Assembly (NCBI RefSeq): GCF_012978815.1
Contig: NZ_LIWR01000002.1
Coordinates: forward strand, 1 to 64,000
DNA from: Campylobacter sp. RM16189
GTDB lineage: Bacteria; Campylobacterota; Campylobacteria; Campylobacterales; Campylobacteraceae
Direction: 5' to 3'
DNA: 64,000 bases
Shown: positions 34,072-44,048 of the stretch, piece by piece
Layout: the number at the start of each line of letters is the position of its first letter
Numbering within the stretch: the first letter of the stretch is position 1
Notes under the pieces: model-generated
Told to the model about the DNA's origin: nothing
Databases searched by the model: none
The model's input: only the letters and a program-made list of their open reading frames with translations
Translations under genes and position numbers: made by a program

Positions 34072-36441
34072 ATGAAAAAAACATTTTTACTCTTATTTTC
34101 TCCGATACTTGCTTTCGCCTTTGCTTTGGTATTAAATTCCGGCAAAGAGGGTGGAGTGGCATATAGCATTCTTCACTTAAAAAACGATAGTGAGTTTGGT
34201 TGTAGAGAGGAAATTTTAGCTTATGATAATAAAATTTACGTCTGCGAAATAAAAGATAGAGCGATACCAAAGATAGATGACAAAATTCTCTCTTTGGTCG
34301 AGATTAACTTTACTCAGGATTTAAACTCAACAAAGATAACCATAGTGCCAAGAGCCAACTCAAGGCTAATCGCATATCAAGAACCACTATTTAAGACAGA
34401 TAGTGTAATAATGGTGGATCAAAATTTATCCAAACACTACTCTATCATCATAGACCCACTTTTTAGTGAATTTGATAAGCCAAAAATGGATGGGATAAAT
34501 TTCGCTCCGACATTTAAAGATATGAAATATCCGAGTGTAGGAGCTCTTGATCTAAATAAAGCACCTATCGAAAATCCAGATGGTCACGATATAAATTCAT
34601 ATCTTAGCATTAAAAAAGAGTATGAAAGCAAACATTATGATTATGTTATAAGCAGCAGCGAATCCGCGCTTAGAAAGCATCAAAACAGCATTTTTACAAG
34701 CGAATTTATGCTATATAGATTAAGGGCGCTTGATAAAATTTTTGATACAAAAGATAGCCATGAAAATTTATCGCCCGCAAATATGGTAGATGAGGGTAGG
34801 GCTTGGATGAAGCTATTCGCCTCAGATGAAAACTATCCTGAAGTGCTTTATTTGGTCATGAAGTCATATCTCAAGCAGGATATGACAAGTGATGCAAACT
34901 ATATACTTGATATATTGATGAATGAGCATAAGGACTCTAGCTGGACTAAAAGTGCGATCTTGGAGTTTGCCGACAGGATATATAACACAGGAAAGCGACA
35001 AGATGCGATTAGGATGTACGAAGATGTGCTCTATTCGTCTAATAATATTGATGTGGCAAGTAGAGCGTCTTTGAGCTTAGTAAATAGTAGCATAGACGAT
35101 TCTCAATTTGAGATTGCCAAAGGATATATGCTAAAAATTTTAAACGCCAATCCAAATTACTTGCTAAACTATATCTCAAAATCGATGGATTTGGCTGGAA
35201 TTTTTCGCGATAAAAATATCAATGACGTAGCCTCTAAGATATATGAAATTTTGGTCTTAAATTTAAAAAAGAGTGATGATAGATATGAGATAGCTCTTAA
35301 AAATTTAGCTCTTAGCCTTGTCGGCACAAAAGATGTAGAGAAGGCTTATAAATATCTGCAAAAATATCAAAATGAGTTTAGAGAGGGCGGATATATAGCT
35401 CAAGTCAAGCAGGGTATGGATAGGCTATTTTTTGAGTTAAATGAAACAAACTCTACAAAGCTTCATCAGCACTATGATCTGCTTATGGATAAATACGGCA
35501 AAAATGACATAGGTCAAAAGGCTCTAAAAGAGCAGGTTGCTCTATACCTGAAAGAGAAAAAATTTAATGATGTATTACGATATACAAATGCCGTAAGAGA
35601 TATAAACGACACTGAAAATGATAAAAATTTAAACCTCGCAGCTCTTGCTTTGGCGAATGACATGATAAGAAAGGATAACTGCAAGGCCGCAGTGGATTTA
35701 GTGGAAGGCTATGAGATAAGAGCTGATATAGAGGCTAAATTTAAGCTATTTAACTGCTTTATGAGGATGTCTAGACATCAGAGTGCTTATGAGCTAGCTA
35801 AAGAGAATATAGCATCGCCAGATATGTTAGATAGGGTTGAGTGGCTTGTAAATTTAAGTTCTGTATTGCTTAAAATGCAAAAATATAAAGATGTGGTTCG
35901 TGTTGCCGATGAAGTCTTGGCAATAGCTGCAAATGAGGAGTATGCTGATGTATCTCCTGTATTTTTCGACCGCTTTGATGCGCTTATAAAGCTGGATAGA
36001 ATACCTGATGCAATGGCTACGATAAAGGCTATAGAGGATTTGAGGGAAAATGACTTTAGGATTATTGAAGTGTATGCAAAGATGTCTGAAATCACACAAA
36101 AGAACAAAGACTTTTTAAATACTGTAATCTATGCCAAGAAGGCAATAGATATGCAAAAAAGACTAAATATCAATACTTTTAGTCCGAAAGTGGAATTTGA
36201 TTATATAAACGCTCTTAATAGGCTTGATAGATTGGATGAGGCTCTTAATAATTTAAAAAGTATTTTAGAAACTAAGCTTGAGCCTGTTGATAGAGTAAGG
36301 GCACTAGCACAAATTTCAGAAATTTACATTAAGCAAAAACGTCCACAAGATGCTAAGCCATATCTAGAGGAGTGCGTCGGGCTAAATTTTGAAAGCTCTT
36401 GGAAAAGCCTATGCTCCGAGCAGATTAAGCTCGTAGAGTAG
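34072..36441 (+). CDS. pflA: Paralysed-flagellum protein A, periplasmic motor scaffold
   Basis: The 789-aa protein has a Sec signal (MKKTFLLLFSPILAFAFA) followed by a beta-rich N-domain (about 20-165). The remainder is a long array of helical tetratricopeptide-like repeats to the end (for example RDINDTEN...LALANDMI, RMSRHQSAYELAKENI, EECVGLNFE). Size, architecture and the position directly after nuoN match C. jejuni PflA, which assembles with PflB as a periplasmic ring that places the MotAB stators and gives the high-torque motor. Cells without it have flagella that do not rotate. It ends one base from the convergent PBP1A gene. Confidence 0.85.
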   Translation: MKKTFLLLFSPILAFAFALVLNSGKEGGVAYSILHLKNDSEFGCREEILAYDNKIYVCEIKDRAIPKIDDKILSLVEINFTQDLNSTKITIVPRANSRLIAYQEPLFKTDSVIMVDQNLSKHYSIIIDPLFSEFDKPKMDGINFAPTFKDMKYPSVGALDLNKAPIENPDGHDINSYLSIKKEYESKHYDYVISSSESALRKHQNSIFTSEFMLYRLRALDKIFDTKDSHENLSPANMVDEGRAWMKLFASDENYPEVLYLVMKSYLKQDMTSDANYILDILMNEHKDSSWTKSAILEFADRIYNTGKRQDAIRMYEDVLYSSNNIDVASRASLSLVNSSIDDSQFEIAKGYMLKILNANPNYLLNYISKSMDLAGIFRDKNINDVASKIYEILVLNLKKSDDRYEIALKNLALSLVGTKDVEKAYKYLQKYQNEFREGGYIAQVKQGMDRLFFELNETNSTKLHQHYDLLMDKYGKNDIGQKALKEQVALYLKEKKFNDVLRYTNAVRDINDTENDKNLNLAALALANDMIRKDNCKAAVDLVEGYEIRADIEAKFKLFNCFMRMSRHQSAYELAKENIASPDMLDRVEWLVNLSSVLLKMQKYKDVVRVADEVLAIAANEEYADVSPVFFDRFDALIKLDRIPDAMATIKAIEDLRENDFRIIEVYAKMSEITQKNKDFLNTVIYAKKAIDMQKRLNINTFSPKVEFDYINALNRLDRLDEALNNLKSILETKLEPVDRVRALAQISEIYIKQKRPQDAKPYLEECVGLNFESSWKSLCSEQIKLVE

Positions 36442-36442
36442 G

Positions 36443-38371
36443 CTAAAATATCATTCCTTCATTATCTTGCTTGATTAGATTATCCTGTGCGTCTTGTTTA
36501 GGAAGCGGAGAAGTTTTGGTATATAGCTCATCTTTTCCTTCATACATGGTATGAAATATCCCTTCGGGTTCTATAAAATTTCTCTTTGTCTCGGGAAATT
36601 CTTTTATATATTGCTCTATAAAAGCCTTAAATACCGGCGCAGCCGTTCTTCCTCCACCCTCTATTTTTCTCATAGGCGTATTATTGTCATTTCCATACCA
36701 TATCACAACTTCCACTTCCGGAGTAAATCCGCAAAACCAAGCGTCTATATTGTTGTTTGTAGTGCCTGTCTTGCCAGCTATCTGAATGCCTTTTACTCTT
36801 GCGTTTTGTCCTGTACCACTATTTACAACCGTTTTTAGCATATCTACCATTAGATATGCTTGCTCCGGCTTTGTTGTTTGAATTCGCCTTGTCTCAAATG
36901 CTGTCTCTAAATTTTGTGGATTTATAATCTTTCGTATAAGTTGAGGTTCGACTATCTCTCCACCATTTGGAAACATAGAGTAAAATTTGGCAAATTCCAA
37001 AGGCGATATGCCAAAGCTTCCAAGCGCCATAGATAGATCTTTGGATATATTTTTAAATTCCATATCGCTAATGAGCTTATATGTCGTATCAAGTCCAATT
37101 TCGTTAAGCAAATTTATAGTCGCCAAGTTTCTTGACTGTCTTAATGCATTTTTTAGCGTTATATAGCCTTGAAATCCACCGCTATAATTTTTTGGCTTCC
37201 AGTCTTGCTCGTTTCCTGAACTAAAAACTCTTGATATGTCGGCTACTTTACTCATCGGAGAGTAGCCTAGATCAAGCGCAATTTGGTATATAAATGGTTT
37301 AAAGCTAGATCCCGGCTGTCTCATGCTCTGGGTAGCTCTATTGTAGCTGCTTTTGGAGTAATCAACTCCGCCAACTAGGGCTAAAATTTCACCGCTTTTT
37401 GGTGCCGTTACGACGATGGCTCCGTTTAAAACCGAGGCATTGGCGTCTTTATCGCGCTTTAAAATTTCACTATAGCCAAATTTCAGTGCATCTTCTGCCA
37501 TCTTTTGAACTTTGAGGTCGATATTAGTCTCTATCCTATATCCGCCAACTCTAATATCGCTAAATATCTTTGAAGCTTCTTTAATAACCTCGTCCACCAC
37601 ATAAGGAGAGACGTTTTGAGTTAAAGTATCATCATATACTATAGGTTGTTCGGCTATGGCTTTTTTATACTCATCCTCATTTATCCAACCAAGCATATTC
37701 ATACGCCAGATTACATTGTTCGCCCTACCAAGAGATAGATCAAGGTGCTTTGTGGGATCATAAGCGCTTGGAGCCTTTGGTAAGCCTACTAAAATAGCTA
37801 TCTCTTTTATGGTTAACTCGTTTAGCTCTTTTCTAAAATACCCTTTAGCCGCAGCTTTTATACCGTAATATCCGTGACCCAAATATACTTGATTAAGGTA
37901 TCTTTCTAAAATTTGCTCCTTGGTAAGCTCTTTTTCAAGCTTCATTGCCACAATCATCTCTTGTATTTTTCTAGTAAATTTCTTCTCTCTGGTTAGTATC
38001 ATATTTTTTACAAGCTGCTGAGTGAGTGTACTAGCACCTTCTACCAGCTTGCCGGCCTTTATATCTTTTATAATGGCTCTTGTAATAGCCTCAGGATTTA
38101 TGCCTCCATGCTCAAAGAAGCTTGTATCTTCTATCGCTACTAAGGCCTCTATTACACGAGAAGGAATCTCGTCGTATCTGGCGTAAATTCTATTTTCCTC
38201 AAAAAGATTTGCTATGAGATTTCCGTTTTTGTCATAAATTTGTGTAGTAAGTTTTGGCTTATACTCTATTATTCCACTTATATCGGGCTGAATTTGATAA
38301 TATAGGTATATAAAGGCTGCGCCGCTTGAGACAAAAATTATAAAAAAAAGTGAAGATAAAAATCTAATCAT
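36443..38371 (-). CDS. Bifunctional class A penicillin-binding protein 1A
   Basis: The 642-aa enzyme polymerises and cross-links peptidoglycan. It has a membrane anchor (about 4-26) and a GT51 glycosyltransferase domain (about 45-215, with EDTSFFEHGGI holding catalytic Glu81, GASTLTQQLVKN and KEQILERYLN). A transpeptidase domain follows, with Ser355 in the SxxK motif GSSFKPF, SRN and KTGTTNNNID. A polar tail of about 40 residues closes it. The family name in Campylobacter is pbpA or mrcA. Its start overlaps the stop of maf by 4 bases, so it is the last gene of the alaS operon. Confidence 0.95.
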   Translation of the reverse strand: MIRFLSSLFFIIFVSSGAAFIYLYYQIQPDISGIIEYKPKLTTQIYDKNGNLIANLFEENRIYARYDEIPSRVIEALVAIEDTSFFEHGGINPEAITRAIIKDIKAGKLVEGASTLTQQLVKNMILTREKKFTRKIQEMIVAMKLEKELTKEQILERYLNQVYLGHGYYGIKAAAKGYFRKELNELTIKEIAILVGLPKAPSAYDPTKHLDLSLGRANNVIWRMNMLGWINEDEYKKAIAEQPIVYDDTLTQNVSPYVVDEVIKEASKIFSDIRVGGYRIETNIDLKVQKMAEDALKFGYSEILKRDKDANASVLNGAIVVTAPKSGEILALVGGVDYSKSSYNRATQSMRQPGSSFKPFIYQIALDLGYSPMSKVADISRVFSSGNEQDWKPKNYSGGFQGYITLKNALRQSRNLATINLLNEIGLDTTYKLISDMEFKNISKDLSMALGSFGISPLEFAKFYSMFPNGGEIVEPQLIRKIINPQNLETAFETRRIQTTKPEQAYLMVDMLKTVVNSGTGQNARVKGIQIAGKTGTTNNNIDAWFCGFTPEVEVVIWYGNDNNTPMRKIEGGGRTAAPVFKAFIEQYIKEFPETKRNFIEPEGIFHTMYEGKDELYTKTSPLPKQDAQDNLIKQDNEGMIF

Positions 38372-38916
38372 AAAAAGGCCTTTAATTGCTCTATATTTAA
38401 GCCTCTGGCCGTGCTTTCATTGCCTATCTTTTTTAATATATATTTTTTATTAAATCCCTCTATCATCATTGCGCCAGCTTTTCCTTGCCATTCGTTACTT
38501 TTTATGTATTCGTTTAAATCATCTTGGCTAAATTTGGCAAATTGATATGTTGTAGAGCTTATATTGGTAAGTTCAAATTCTTCACCTAAAAATATCATGG
38601 CTGTTATAATTTTAGCTTCATTACCGCTTTGTAAATTTAGCATATATAAAGCCTCTTGTTTATCTTTTGCCTTACCTAAGATTTTACCATTACACACGAC
38701 TGCACTATCTGCAAAAAGGAGATTTTTTAAATTTGGATGCTCTTTTAAAAATTGCTCTTTTTTCGTTTGAACTACTTTTAAAACATAACTTGCGGGTTTT
38801 AAATTTCTATCAACTTCGCTTTCGTCAAAATCAAAAGAAAACTGCCTGAATTTAACTTCATTTTCTTCTAAAATTTTAGCTCTTGTGATAGAGCTTGATG
38901 CTAGATTTATCATCAA
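38368..38916 (-). CDS. maf: Maf-family nucleotide pyrophosphatase
   Basis: The 182-aa protein hydrolyses non-canonical or modified nucleoside triphosphates. The N-terminal phosphate-binding loop INLASSSITRAKILEE replaces the usual LASxSPRR with SSSITRA. FADSAVVCNGKILGKAKDKQEA contains the metal-binding Asp, and ISSTTYQFAKFS and the KAGAMMIEG end (usually AGGYGIQG) are more divergent. It is therefore a divergent Maf, as in other Campylobacter. It overlaps both neighbours by 4 bases. Confidence 0.88.
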   Translation of the reverse strand: MMINLASSSITRAKILEENEVKFRQFSFDFDESEVDRNLKPASYVLKVVQTKKEQFLKEHPNLKNLLFADSAVVCNGKILGKAKDKQEALYMLNLQSGNEAKIITAMIFLGEEFELTNISSTTYQFAKFSQDDLNEYIKSNEWQGKAGAMMIEGFNKKYILKKIGNESTARGLNIEQLKAFL

Positions 38917-39407
38917 AACGCCCTATAAGCTATACCAAGATAGGTTGCAAACAGTGCAAATACGACATTTAGCGGTATAAAGTAATATATAACTACTATC
39001 AAATTTTCATGAAGCTCTATATATTCGCCTTTTTTCATTGATTTGACCGCTCTATTTATTCTATATGTTACATATATTACATTTATCAACAAAAAGCAAA
39101 AGACCGTCCATTTGGTAGCTAGAATCGTATTTAACATAGGGTCTGCAACCTTAGAGTAGTCATCTTCTCCTGTTAGCATGCTGGTTGCGATAATCACAGC
39201 CAAAGATATATAAACCGCGCATCCAAGATATTTTAGTGCAGAGATCACTAGAATGTATCTTTTGTGATTGTTTGCAATATCTTTCATAAAAAATTTAGCC
39301 ATAAACCAAAAGTTGGCTTGAAATCCCACAAATACTATCGTGGCAACCGTATGTAAAAATGGCAAAATGTGACTAAGTTTTGCAAAAGCTATGTTAAATT
39401 CAGGCAT
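38913..39407 (-). CDS. Four-helix membrane protein of unknown function
   Basis: The 164-aa protein has four predicted transmembrane helices (about 10-30, 45-68, 90-112, 135-158). A His near the start (LSHILPFLHTVATIVFVGFQ) would suit a haem- or copper-related CopD-like membrane protein, but I cannot assign it. The gene is translationally coupled on both sides (start overlaps the alaS stop, end overlaps maf), so it is an integral member of the alaS-maf-PBP1A operon. Confidence 0.75.
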   Translation of the reverse strand: MPEFNIAFAKLSHILPFLHTVATIVFVGFQANFWFMAKFFMKDIANNHKRYILVISALKYLGCAVYISLAVIIATSMLTGEDDYSKVADPMLNTILATKWTVFCFLLINVIYVTYRINRAVKSMKKGEYIELHENLIVVIYYFIPLNVVFALFATYLGIAYRAF

Positions 39408-41974
39408 TAAGCTAATTTTCCTTTAATAAATTCAAAAGCCTCTTTTTTGGCTCTATCTATCTGACTCACATCCTTACCACCTGCGGTTGCAAAATCATCC
39501 TTGCCACCGCCATTTCCACCTAAAATTTGAGCCGTCATTTTAACCCACTCTCCGGCCTTTATGTTTGCGTTTTTAACGCCTGCTGCGATGGCTATTTTTT
39601 CGTCCTTAACCTGCATAAATAGTGCAGCAACTTTTTCATTTGAGTTTTTTATCTCATCTATTGCGGTTTTTATATCTCCGCTTTCTAGAATTTCTACACA
39701 AACCTTTATTCCGCCGATATCAGTTGGATTTATAGCCTTTGACCCGCCAGCGTTTTTAAGCTCATCTTTTAGGCTCTTTATCTCGCTCTTTAACTTTTTT
39801 ATCGCCGTCATCGGCTCTACGCTTTTTAGCTCGCCTCTTATCTCTTCAAGTTCATCTCTTAAATTTTTGGCGAAATTTAGGGCAGCTTTTGAGCATATCG
39901 CCTCTATTCTACGTACTCCTGCACTCACTCCGCTCTCTTTTGTTATAAAAAATGCCCCAATTTCGTTAATATTTTTTACGTGAGTTCCTCCGCAAAGCTC
40001 TTTGCTAACATCGCCAAAGCTAAGGACCCTTACGTTGTCATCGTATTTTTCACCAAAAAGAGCTATAGCACCGCTGTTTTTAGCGCTTTCTATATCCATT
40101 ATCTCGGTTTTTGCAGCGGCTCCGTTGGCTATAGCGTTATTTACAAAATTTTCTATTTTGTTTATCTCTTCGCTTGTAAGAGCCTTAGGATGAGAGAAGT
40201 CAAATCTAAGCTTGGTAGCTTCTACGCTTGATCCTGCTTGTGCCACATGTGTTCCAAGAATGCTTCTAAGTGCCGAGTGAAGTAGGTGTGTTGCACTATG
40301 GTGGCGAGCTATTTCGCTTCTTTCGTCGCTTACTTTTACTTCAACCTCATCTCCTGCGCTTAAATTTGCTTTTAGCTCTATAGATGATAGGTTTAATCCG
40401 TGAAATTTCTGCGTATCAACCACTTTTGCAAAATTTAAAATATCTCCAGTATCTCCGCATTGTCCGCCGCTTTGTGCATAAAAAGGAGTTTTATCAAGCA
40501 TAACCCAGCCGTTTTGTCCGGCTTTTAAGCTCATAACCCTTTTAAAATCCTCATCAAGCAAGGCTAAAATTTTGCTTTTTGAGCTCAAACTTTCATATCC
40601 TATAAACTCATTCTCTCCAAATTCTTCTAAAAGCTCTTTAAAATCTCCCTTTGCACTCTTATCTCCGCTTCCTTTCCAAGCGGCCTTTGCACGAGTTTTT
40701 TGCTCATTCATCAGCTCTTCAAATTTTGCTTCATCTACTTTTAGATTTTTATCCCTTAGCATATCGGCTGTAAGATCAAGTGGGAAGCCGTAAGTATCAT
40801 AAAGCTTAAACGCGATCTCTCCGCTAAAGACATCTTTAGTATTTTTAAGCTCGCTGTTAAATAGCTCAAGACCCGATGCTATAGTTGCAAAAAATCTCTC
40901 TTCTTCTAATCTAATCTGCTCTTTAACCGCCTCTTTTTTATCATTTAGATAAGCGTAGTGTCCGCCCATTAGTTCGCATACCTTATCAACTAGCTTATAC
41001 ATAAAAGGCTCTTTTATACCCAGTAAGTATCCGTGGCGAACAGCGCGGCGTAAAATTCGTCGCAGAACGTATCCTCTACCCTCTTTATCAAAATTTACTC
41101 CTTGAGCTAACAAAAAAGTAACCGAGCGAATATGATCGCTGATTACGCGGTAGCTTGCTCCGGTTGAATACTCGTAAGGTTTTTTACAAAGCCTTGCAAC
41201 CTCATTTATATAAGGTATGAAAAGAGAGCTGTCGTAGTTGCTAAATTTCCCCTCTTTTATTGCCGTTACACGTTCAAGTCCCATGCCTGTATCTATTGAA
41301 GGTTTTGGAAGAGGGCTTAGCTTTCCGTCTGCGCCTCTTTCATACTGCATAAATACGAGATTCCAAATTTCAAGAAATCTATCTCCGTCTCCACCCATGT
41401 AGTCTTCATCGGAGTTAAAATTTTCTGCTCCTTGATCGTAAAATATCTCAGAACAAGGTCCGCAAGGTCCGGTATCGCCCATTTGCCAGAAATTGTCTTT
41501 ATCTCCAAATTTATAAATTCTATCCTTGCTTATATGCTCTTGCCACATCTCATACGCTTCATCATCACTCTCGTGAACTGTTACGTAAAGGCGATCTTTT
41601 GGTAGTTTCAATATCTCTGTTACAAATTCCCATCCGTAAGCTATCGCATCTTTTTTAAAGTATTCTCCGAAGCTAAAATTTCCAAGCATTTCAAAAAAAG
41701 TGTGGTGGCGTGCCGTATATCCGACATTATCAAGGTCGTTATGTTTACCGCCCGCTCTTATGCAGGTTTGGCAGCTTGTGCGAATCGGCGGGGTAGGGCG
41801 TGGAATCTCACCTGTAAAAATACTTTTAAAAGGCACCATTCCAGCGTTTGTAAAAAGCAGTGTTGCATCATTTGGAACAAGCGGAGCGGAAGGTATTATT
41901 TCGTGTCCCTTTGAGCTGAAAAAATTTAAAAAAGCTTCTCTGACATCAAAAATATTTGTATCGCAATTTTTCAT
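39407..41974 (-). CDS. alaS: Alanyl-tRNA synthetase
   Basis: The 855-aa enzyme charges tRNA-Ala. The class II core is seen in [35 protein letters not shown] and [11 protein letters not shown]. The editing domain is marked by [14 protein letters not shown] and CGGTHV, and the C-terminal C-Ala domain includes [12 protein letters not shown]. Length is normal for the family. ATG 41974 is preceded by a weak ribosome binding site (AGGAAAAT). It is the first gene of a four-gene operon. Confidence 0.98.
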   Translation of the reverse strand: MKNCDTNIFDVREAFLNFFSSKGHEIIPSAPLVPNDATLLFTNAGMVPFKSIFTGEIPRPTPPIRTSCQTCIRAGGKHNDLDNVGYTARHHTFFEMLGNFSFGEYFKKDAIAYGWEFVTEILKLPKDRLYVTVHESDDEAYEMWQEHISKDRIYKFGDKDNFWQMGDTGPCGPCSEIFYDQGAENFNSDEDYMGGDGDRFLEIWNLVFMQYERGADGKLSPLPKPSIDTGMGLERVTAIKEGKFSNYDSSLFIPYINEVARLCKKPYEYSTGASYRVISDHIRSVTFLLAQGVNFDKEGRGYVLRRILRRAVRHGYLLGIKEPFMYKLVDKVCELMGGHYAYLNDKKEAVKEQIRLEEERFFATIASGLELFNSELKNTKDVFSGEIAFKLYDTYGFPLDLTADMLRDKNLKVDEAKFEELMNEQKTRAKAAWKGSGDKSAKGDFKELLEEFGENEFIGYESLSSKSKILALLDEDFKRVMSLKAGQNGWVMLDKTPFYAQSGGQCGDTGDILNFAKVVDTQKFHGLNLSSIELKANLSAGDEVEVKVSDERSEIARHHSATHLLHSALRSILGTHVAQAGSSVEATKLRFDFSHPKALTSEEINKIENFVNNAIANGAAAKTEIMDIESAKNSGAIALFGEKYDDNVRVLSFGDVSKELCGGTHVKNINEIGAFFITKESGVSAGVRRIEAICSKAALNFAKNLRDELEEIRGELKSVEPMTAIKKLKSEIKSLKDELKNAGGSKAINPTDIGGIKVCVEILESGDIKTAIDEIKNSNEKVAALFMQVKDEKIAIAAGVKNANIKAGEWVKMTAQILGGNGGGKDDFATAGGKDVSQIDRAKKEAFEFIKGKLA

Positions 41975-42136
41975 TAATTTTCCTATTTAAAATTTATAAA
42001 ATAGTTCTGATTTTAGCATAAAAATTATAAATTCTAAGACACCTGTATACTGTGCAATGTGTGGAAAATTATAATATTAAATTGAGAGTGTTTTGTAATT
42101 TTCAAGTAAGTTAATTATATAATTACCAATTTGTAT

Positions 42137-42142
42137 TATAAT
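42137..42142 (+). promoter_or_regulatory. -10 element of the Gfo/Idh-like gene and hemH
   Basis: A perfect TATAAT lies 32 bases before the start of the Gfo/Idh-like gene, in the 200-base spacer shared with divergent alaS. Confidence 0.55.
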
Positions 42143-42174
42143 CGCTATAAAAAAGATAAATTCGGAAAAATTTT

Positions 42175-43038
42175 ATGAAAAAACGGCTTGCTATCATAGG
42201 GTTTAATGATGTCGGAAAGTTTCATTGCAATGAACTTAGAAGGTCCGATGAATTCGATCTTGTCGGTGTGTATTGTCAAAAAAATAGCGAATCTTTTGGG
42301 CGTATAAAAATTTATAGCGATCTAAACGAGCTGTTTGAATCCGCAGATCCGGAAGCTATTATAATAACAGATGGAATACAGTATCTTGAGCTTTTTTCAA
42401 AGTGTGTGAAAACCTGCAAACATATATTTATCCATCATCCTATAGCTAAAAATACAGGTGCAATTCATGAGATGAAATATTACTCTAATCTAAGTGGAGT
42501 TATGAGTGTCGCTGGATTTTTTGATAGGTTTAATCCTGTGATAGTATCTTTAAAAAAATCTCTTGAGAGAGAAGAGAAGATTTATTCGATAAATATTACA
42601 AGAGGCTTTTGTTTAAGCAGGAATTTAAATTTAGAAATCTTGCAAAATATTGATCTGGCAAGATTTGTAGCGGCTAGTGATATAGCGCAATTTTCTAAAT
42701 TTGAAGTTCATAAAGAGGATAAAAAGAATCCAACAAATACTCTTTGTCAGCTGAAAATGAAAAATCAAACTTTAGTGAGTATACATAACTCCATAAATTA
42801 TCCTATAGATCGGTTTATAATCGAAGTTTCGGCAAATAGCGGAATATATTTTGGAGATTTGATAGGTATGAAATTAAATAAATACACTGATTATGGACAG
42901 CAAAATTTAAAAGTAGATAGTGATATTTCACCTATTAAAAAGGCCCATTCGGAGTTTTTTGAGCTTTGTAAAAATGATAAATTTAATAATTTGGCATCGC
43001 TTGATGATGCTTTAAAGGTATATGAAATATGCGTATAA
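42175..43038 (+). CDS. Degenerate Gfo/Idh/MocA-type protein
   Basis: The 287-aa protein has the layout of an NAD(P)-dependent Gfo/Idh/MocA oxidoreductase, with an N-terminal Rossmann-like domain (about 1-120) and a C-terminal alpha/beta domain. The dinucleotide loop GFNDVGKFH lacks the second Gly of GxGxxG. The catalytic EKP motif is replaced by HHPIAKN, so the Lys is displaced and the Glu is lost. It probably does not catalyse the normal dehydrogenase reaction. It overlaps hemH by 10 bases, and this pairing matches the Cj0504c/hemH arrangement I recall from C. jejuni, so a role linked to haem is possible but unproven. Confidence 0.7.
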   Translation: MKKRLAIIGFNDVGKFHCNELRRSDEFDLVGVYCQKNSESFGRIKIYSDLNELFESADPEAIIITDGIQYLELFSKCVKTCKHIFIHHPIAKNTGAIHEMKYYSNLSGVMSVAGFFDRFNPVIVSLKKSLEREEKIYSINITRGFCLSRNLNLEILQNIDLARFVAASDIAQFSKFEVHKEDKKNPTNTLCQLKMKNQTLVSIHNSINYPIDRFIIEVSANSGIYFGDLIGMKLNKYTDYGQQNLKVDSDISPIKKAHSEFFELCKNDKFNNLASLDDALKVYEICV

Positions 43039-43991
43039 AAAGATTGCTTTTGCTATTAAATATGGGTGGCCCAAACAATATAGAAGAGGTTGAAATTTTT
43101 TTAAAAAATATGTTTAATGATCCGTATATTCTTGGTATCAAAAATAAAATTTTACGTAAATTCGTGGGTTTTATGATCGCAAAAGGACGTTTAAAGGCTG
43201 CTAAAAGCAACTATAATCAAATCGGAGGCAAGTCACCTCTTTGTGAAATAACAGCTAGTTTATGCTCTAAAATTTCAAATTTAAGCAGTGAGTTTGATGC
43301 GGTTGATTTTGCGATGAACTACACGCCTCCATTTGCCAAAGAAGTGTTAAAAAAATATGAAAACTTTGATGAAATTGTAGTTTTTCCACTTTATCCTCAT
43401 CATTCCGTGACAACCATTTCATCGAGTATAGATGATTTTAATCTGGCGTTTAATGAGCTTAATTTGAAGTCAAAAGTAAAAATTGTGGAGCCATTTTTTG
43501 AAAATCAAACATATAATGATGCGGTTTTAAACAGTATAAAAAATAGTGTAAAAGGTATCAACACTGATGATATTACCTTGATATTTTCAGCTCACTCTCT
43601 TCCGCAAAAAACAATAGATAATGGTGATCTTTACGAAAAACATATAAGATCTCATGTAGAAATACTCTCAAATTTAATCAATAAAGAGATTAAATTCGCG
43701 GATATTAGCTTAGCTTATCAATCAAGACTCGGACCGGTAAAATGGCTGGAGCCTTCTTTAGGCGATGCCTTAACAGGCATTAAAAACAAAAAGGCTTTAG
43801 TTTATCCCATATCGTTTTGCATCGACAACTCAGAGACTGTTTTTGAGCTCGTAAAAGAGTATAAGGATGTTGCCAATCAGCTTAAATTCGAGTATTACGA
43901 CGTAGTTCCTTGTCTTAATGACAGTGAAGAATTTGCCAAATTTATATTTCAAACCGGCTTAAGTTATATAAACAACAACACTGTAAACTAG
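43029..43991 (+). CDS. hemH: Ferrochelatase
   Basis: HemH inserts Fe2+ into protoporphyrin IX (or acts on coproporphyrin III) in the last steps of haem synthesis. The 320-aa protein has the N-terminal LLLLNMGGPNNIEEVEIFL, the catalytic His in IFSAHSLPQKTID and the paired Glu in PISFCIDNSETVFEL. The normal product is a peripheral membrane enzyme. Its start lies within the upstream Gfo/Idh-like gene, so the two are coupled. Confidence 0.95.
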   Translation: MRIKRLLLLLNMGGPNNIEEVEIFLKNMFNDPYILGIKNKILRKFVGFMIAKGRLKAAKSNYNQIGGKSPLCEITASLCSKISNLSSEFDAVDFAMNYTPPFAKEVLKKYENFDEIVVFPLYPHHSVTTISSSIDDFNLAFNELNLKSKVKIVEPFFENQTYNDAVLNSIKNSVKGINTDDITLIFSAHSLPQKTIDNGDLYEKHIRSHVEILSNLINKEIKFADISLAYQSRLGPVKWLEPSLGDALTGIKNKKALVYPISFCIDNSETVFELVKEYKDVANQLKFEYYDVVPCLNDSEEFAKFIFQTGLSYINNNTVN

Positions 43992-44013
43992 AACTTAAAC
44001 GGAATAAAATTTG

Positions 44014-44045
44014 CTTTCCCTTTATAAAATTATTTATAAGGAAAG
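44014..44045 (+). promoter_or_regulatory. Hairpin that can cover the ribosome binding site of the 44049 gene
   Basis: CTTTCC (44014-44019) can pair with GGAAAG (44040-44045), the ribosome binding site of the gene at 44049. Two TTATAA halves extend the stem inward. If it forms in the mRNA it would block initiation until opened. Confidence 0.4.
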
Positions 44046-44048
44046 TAA

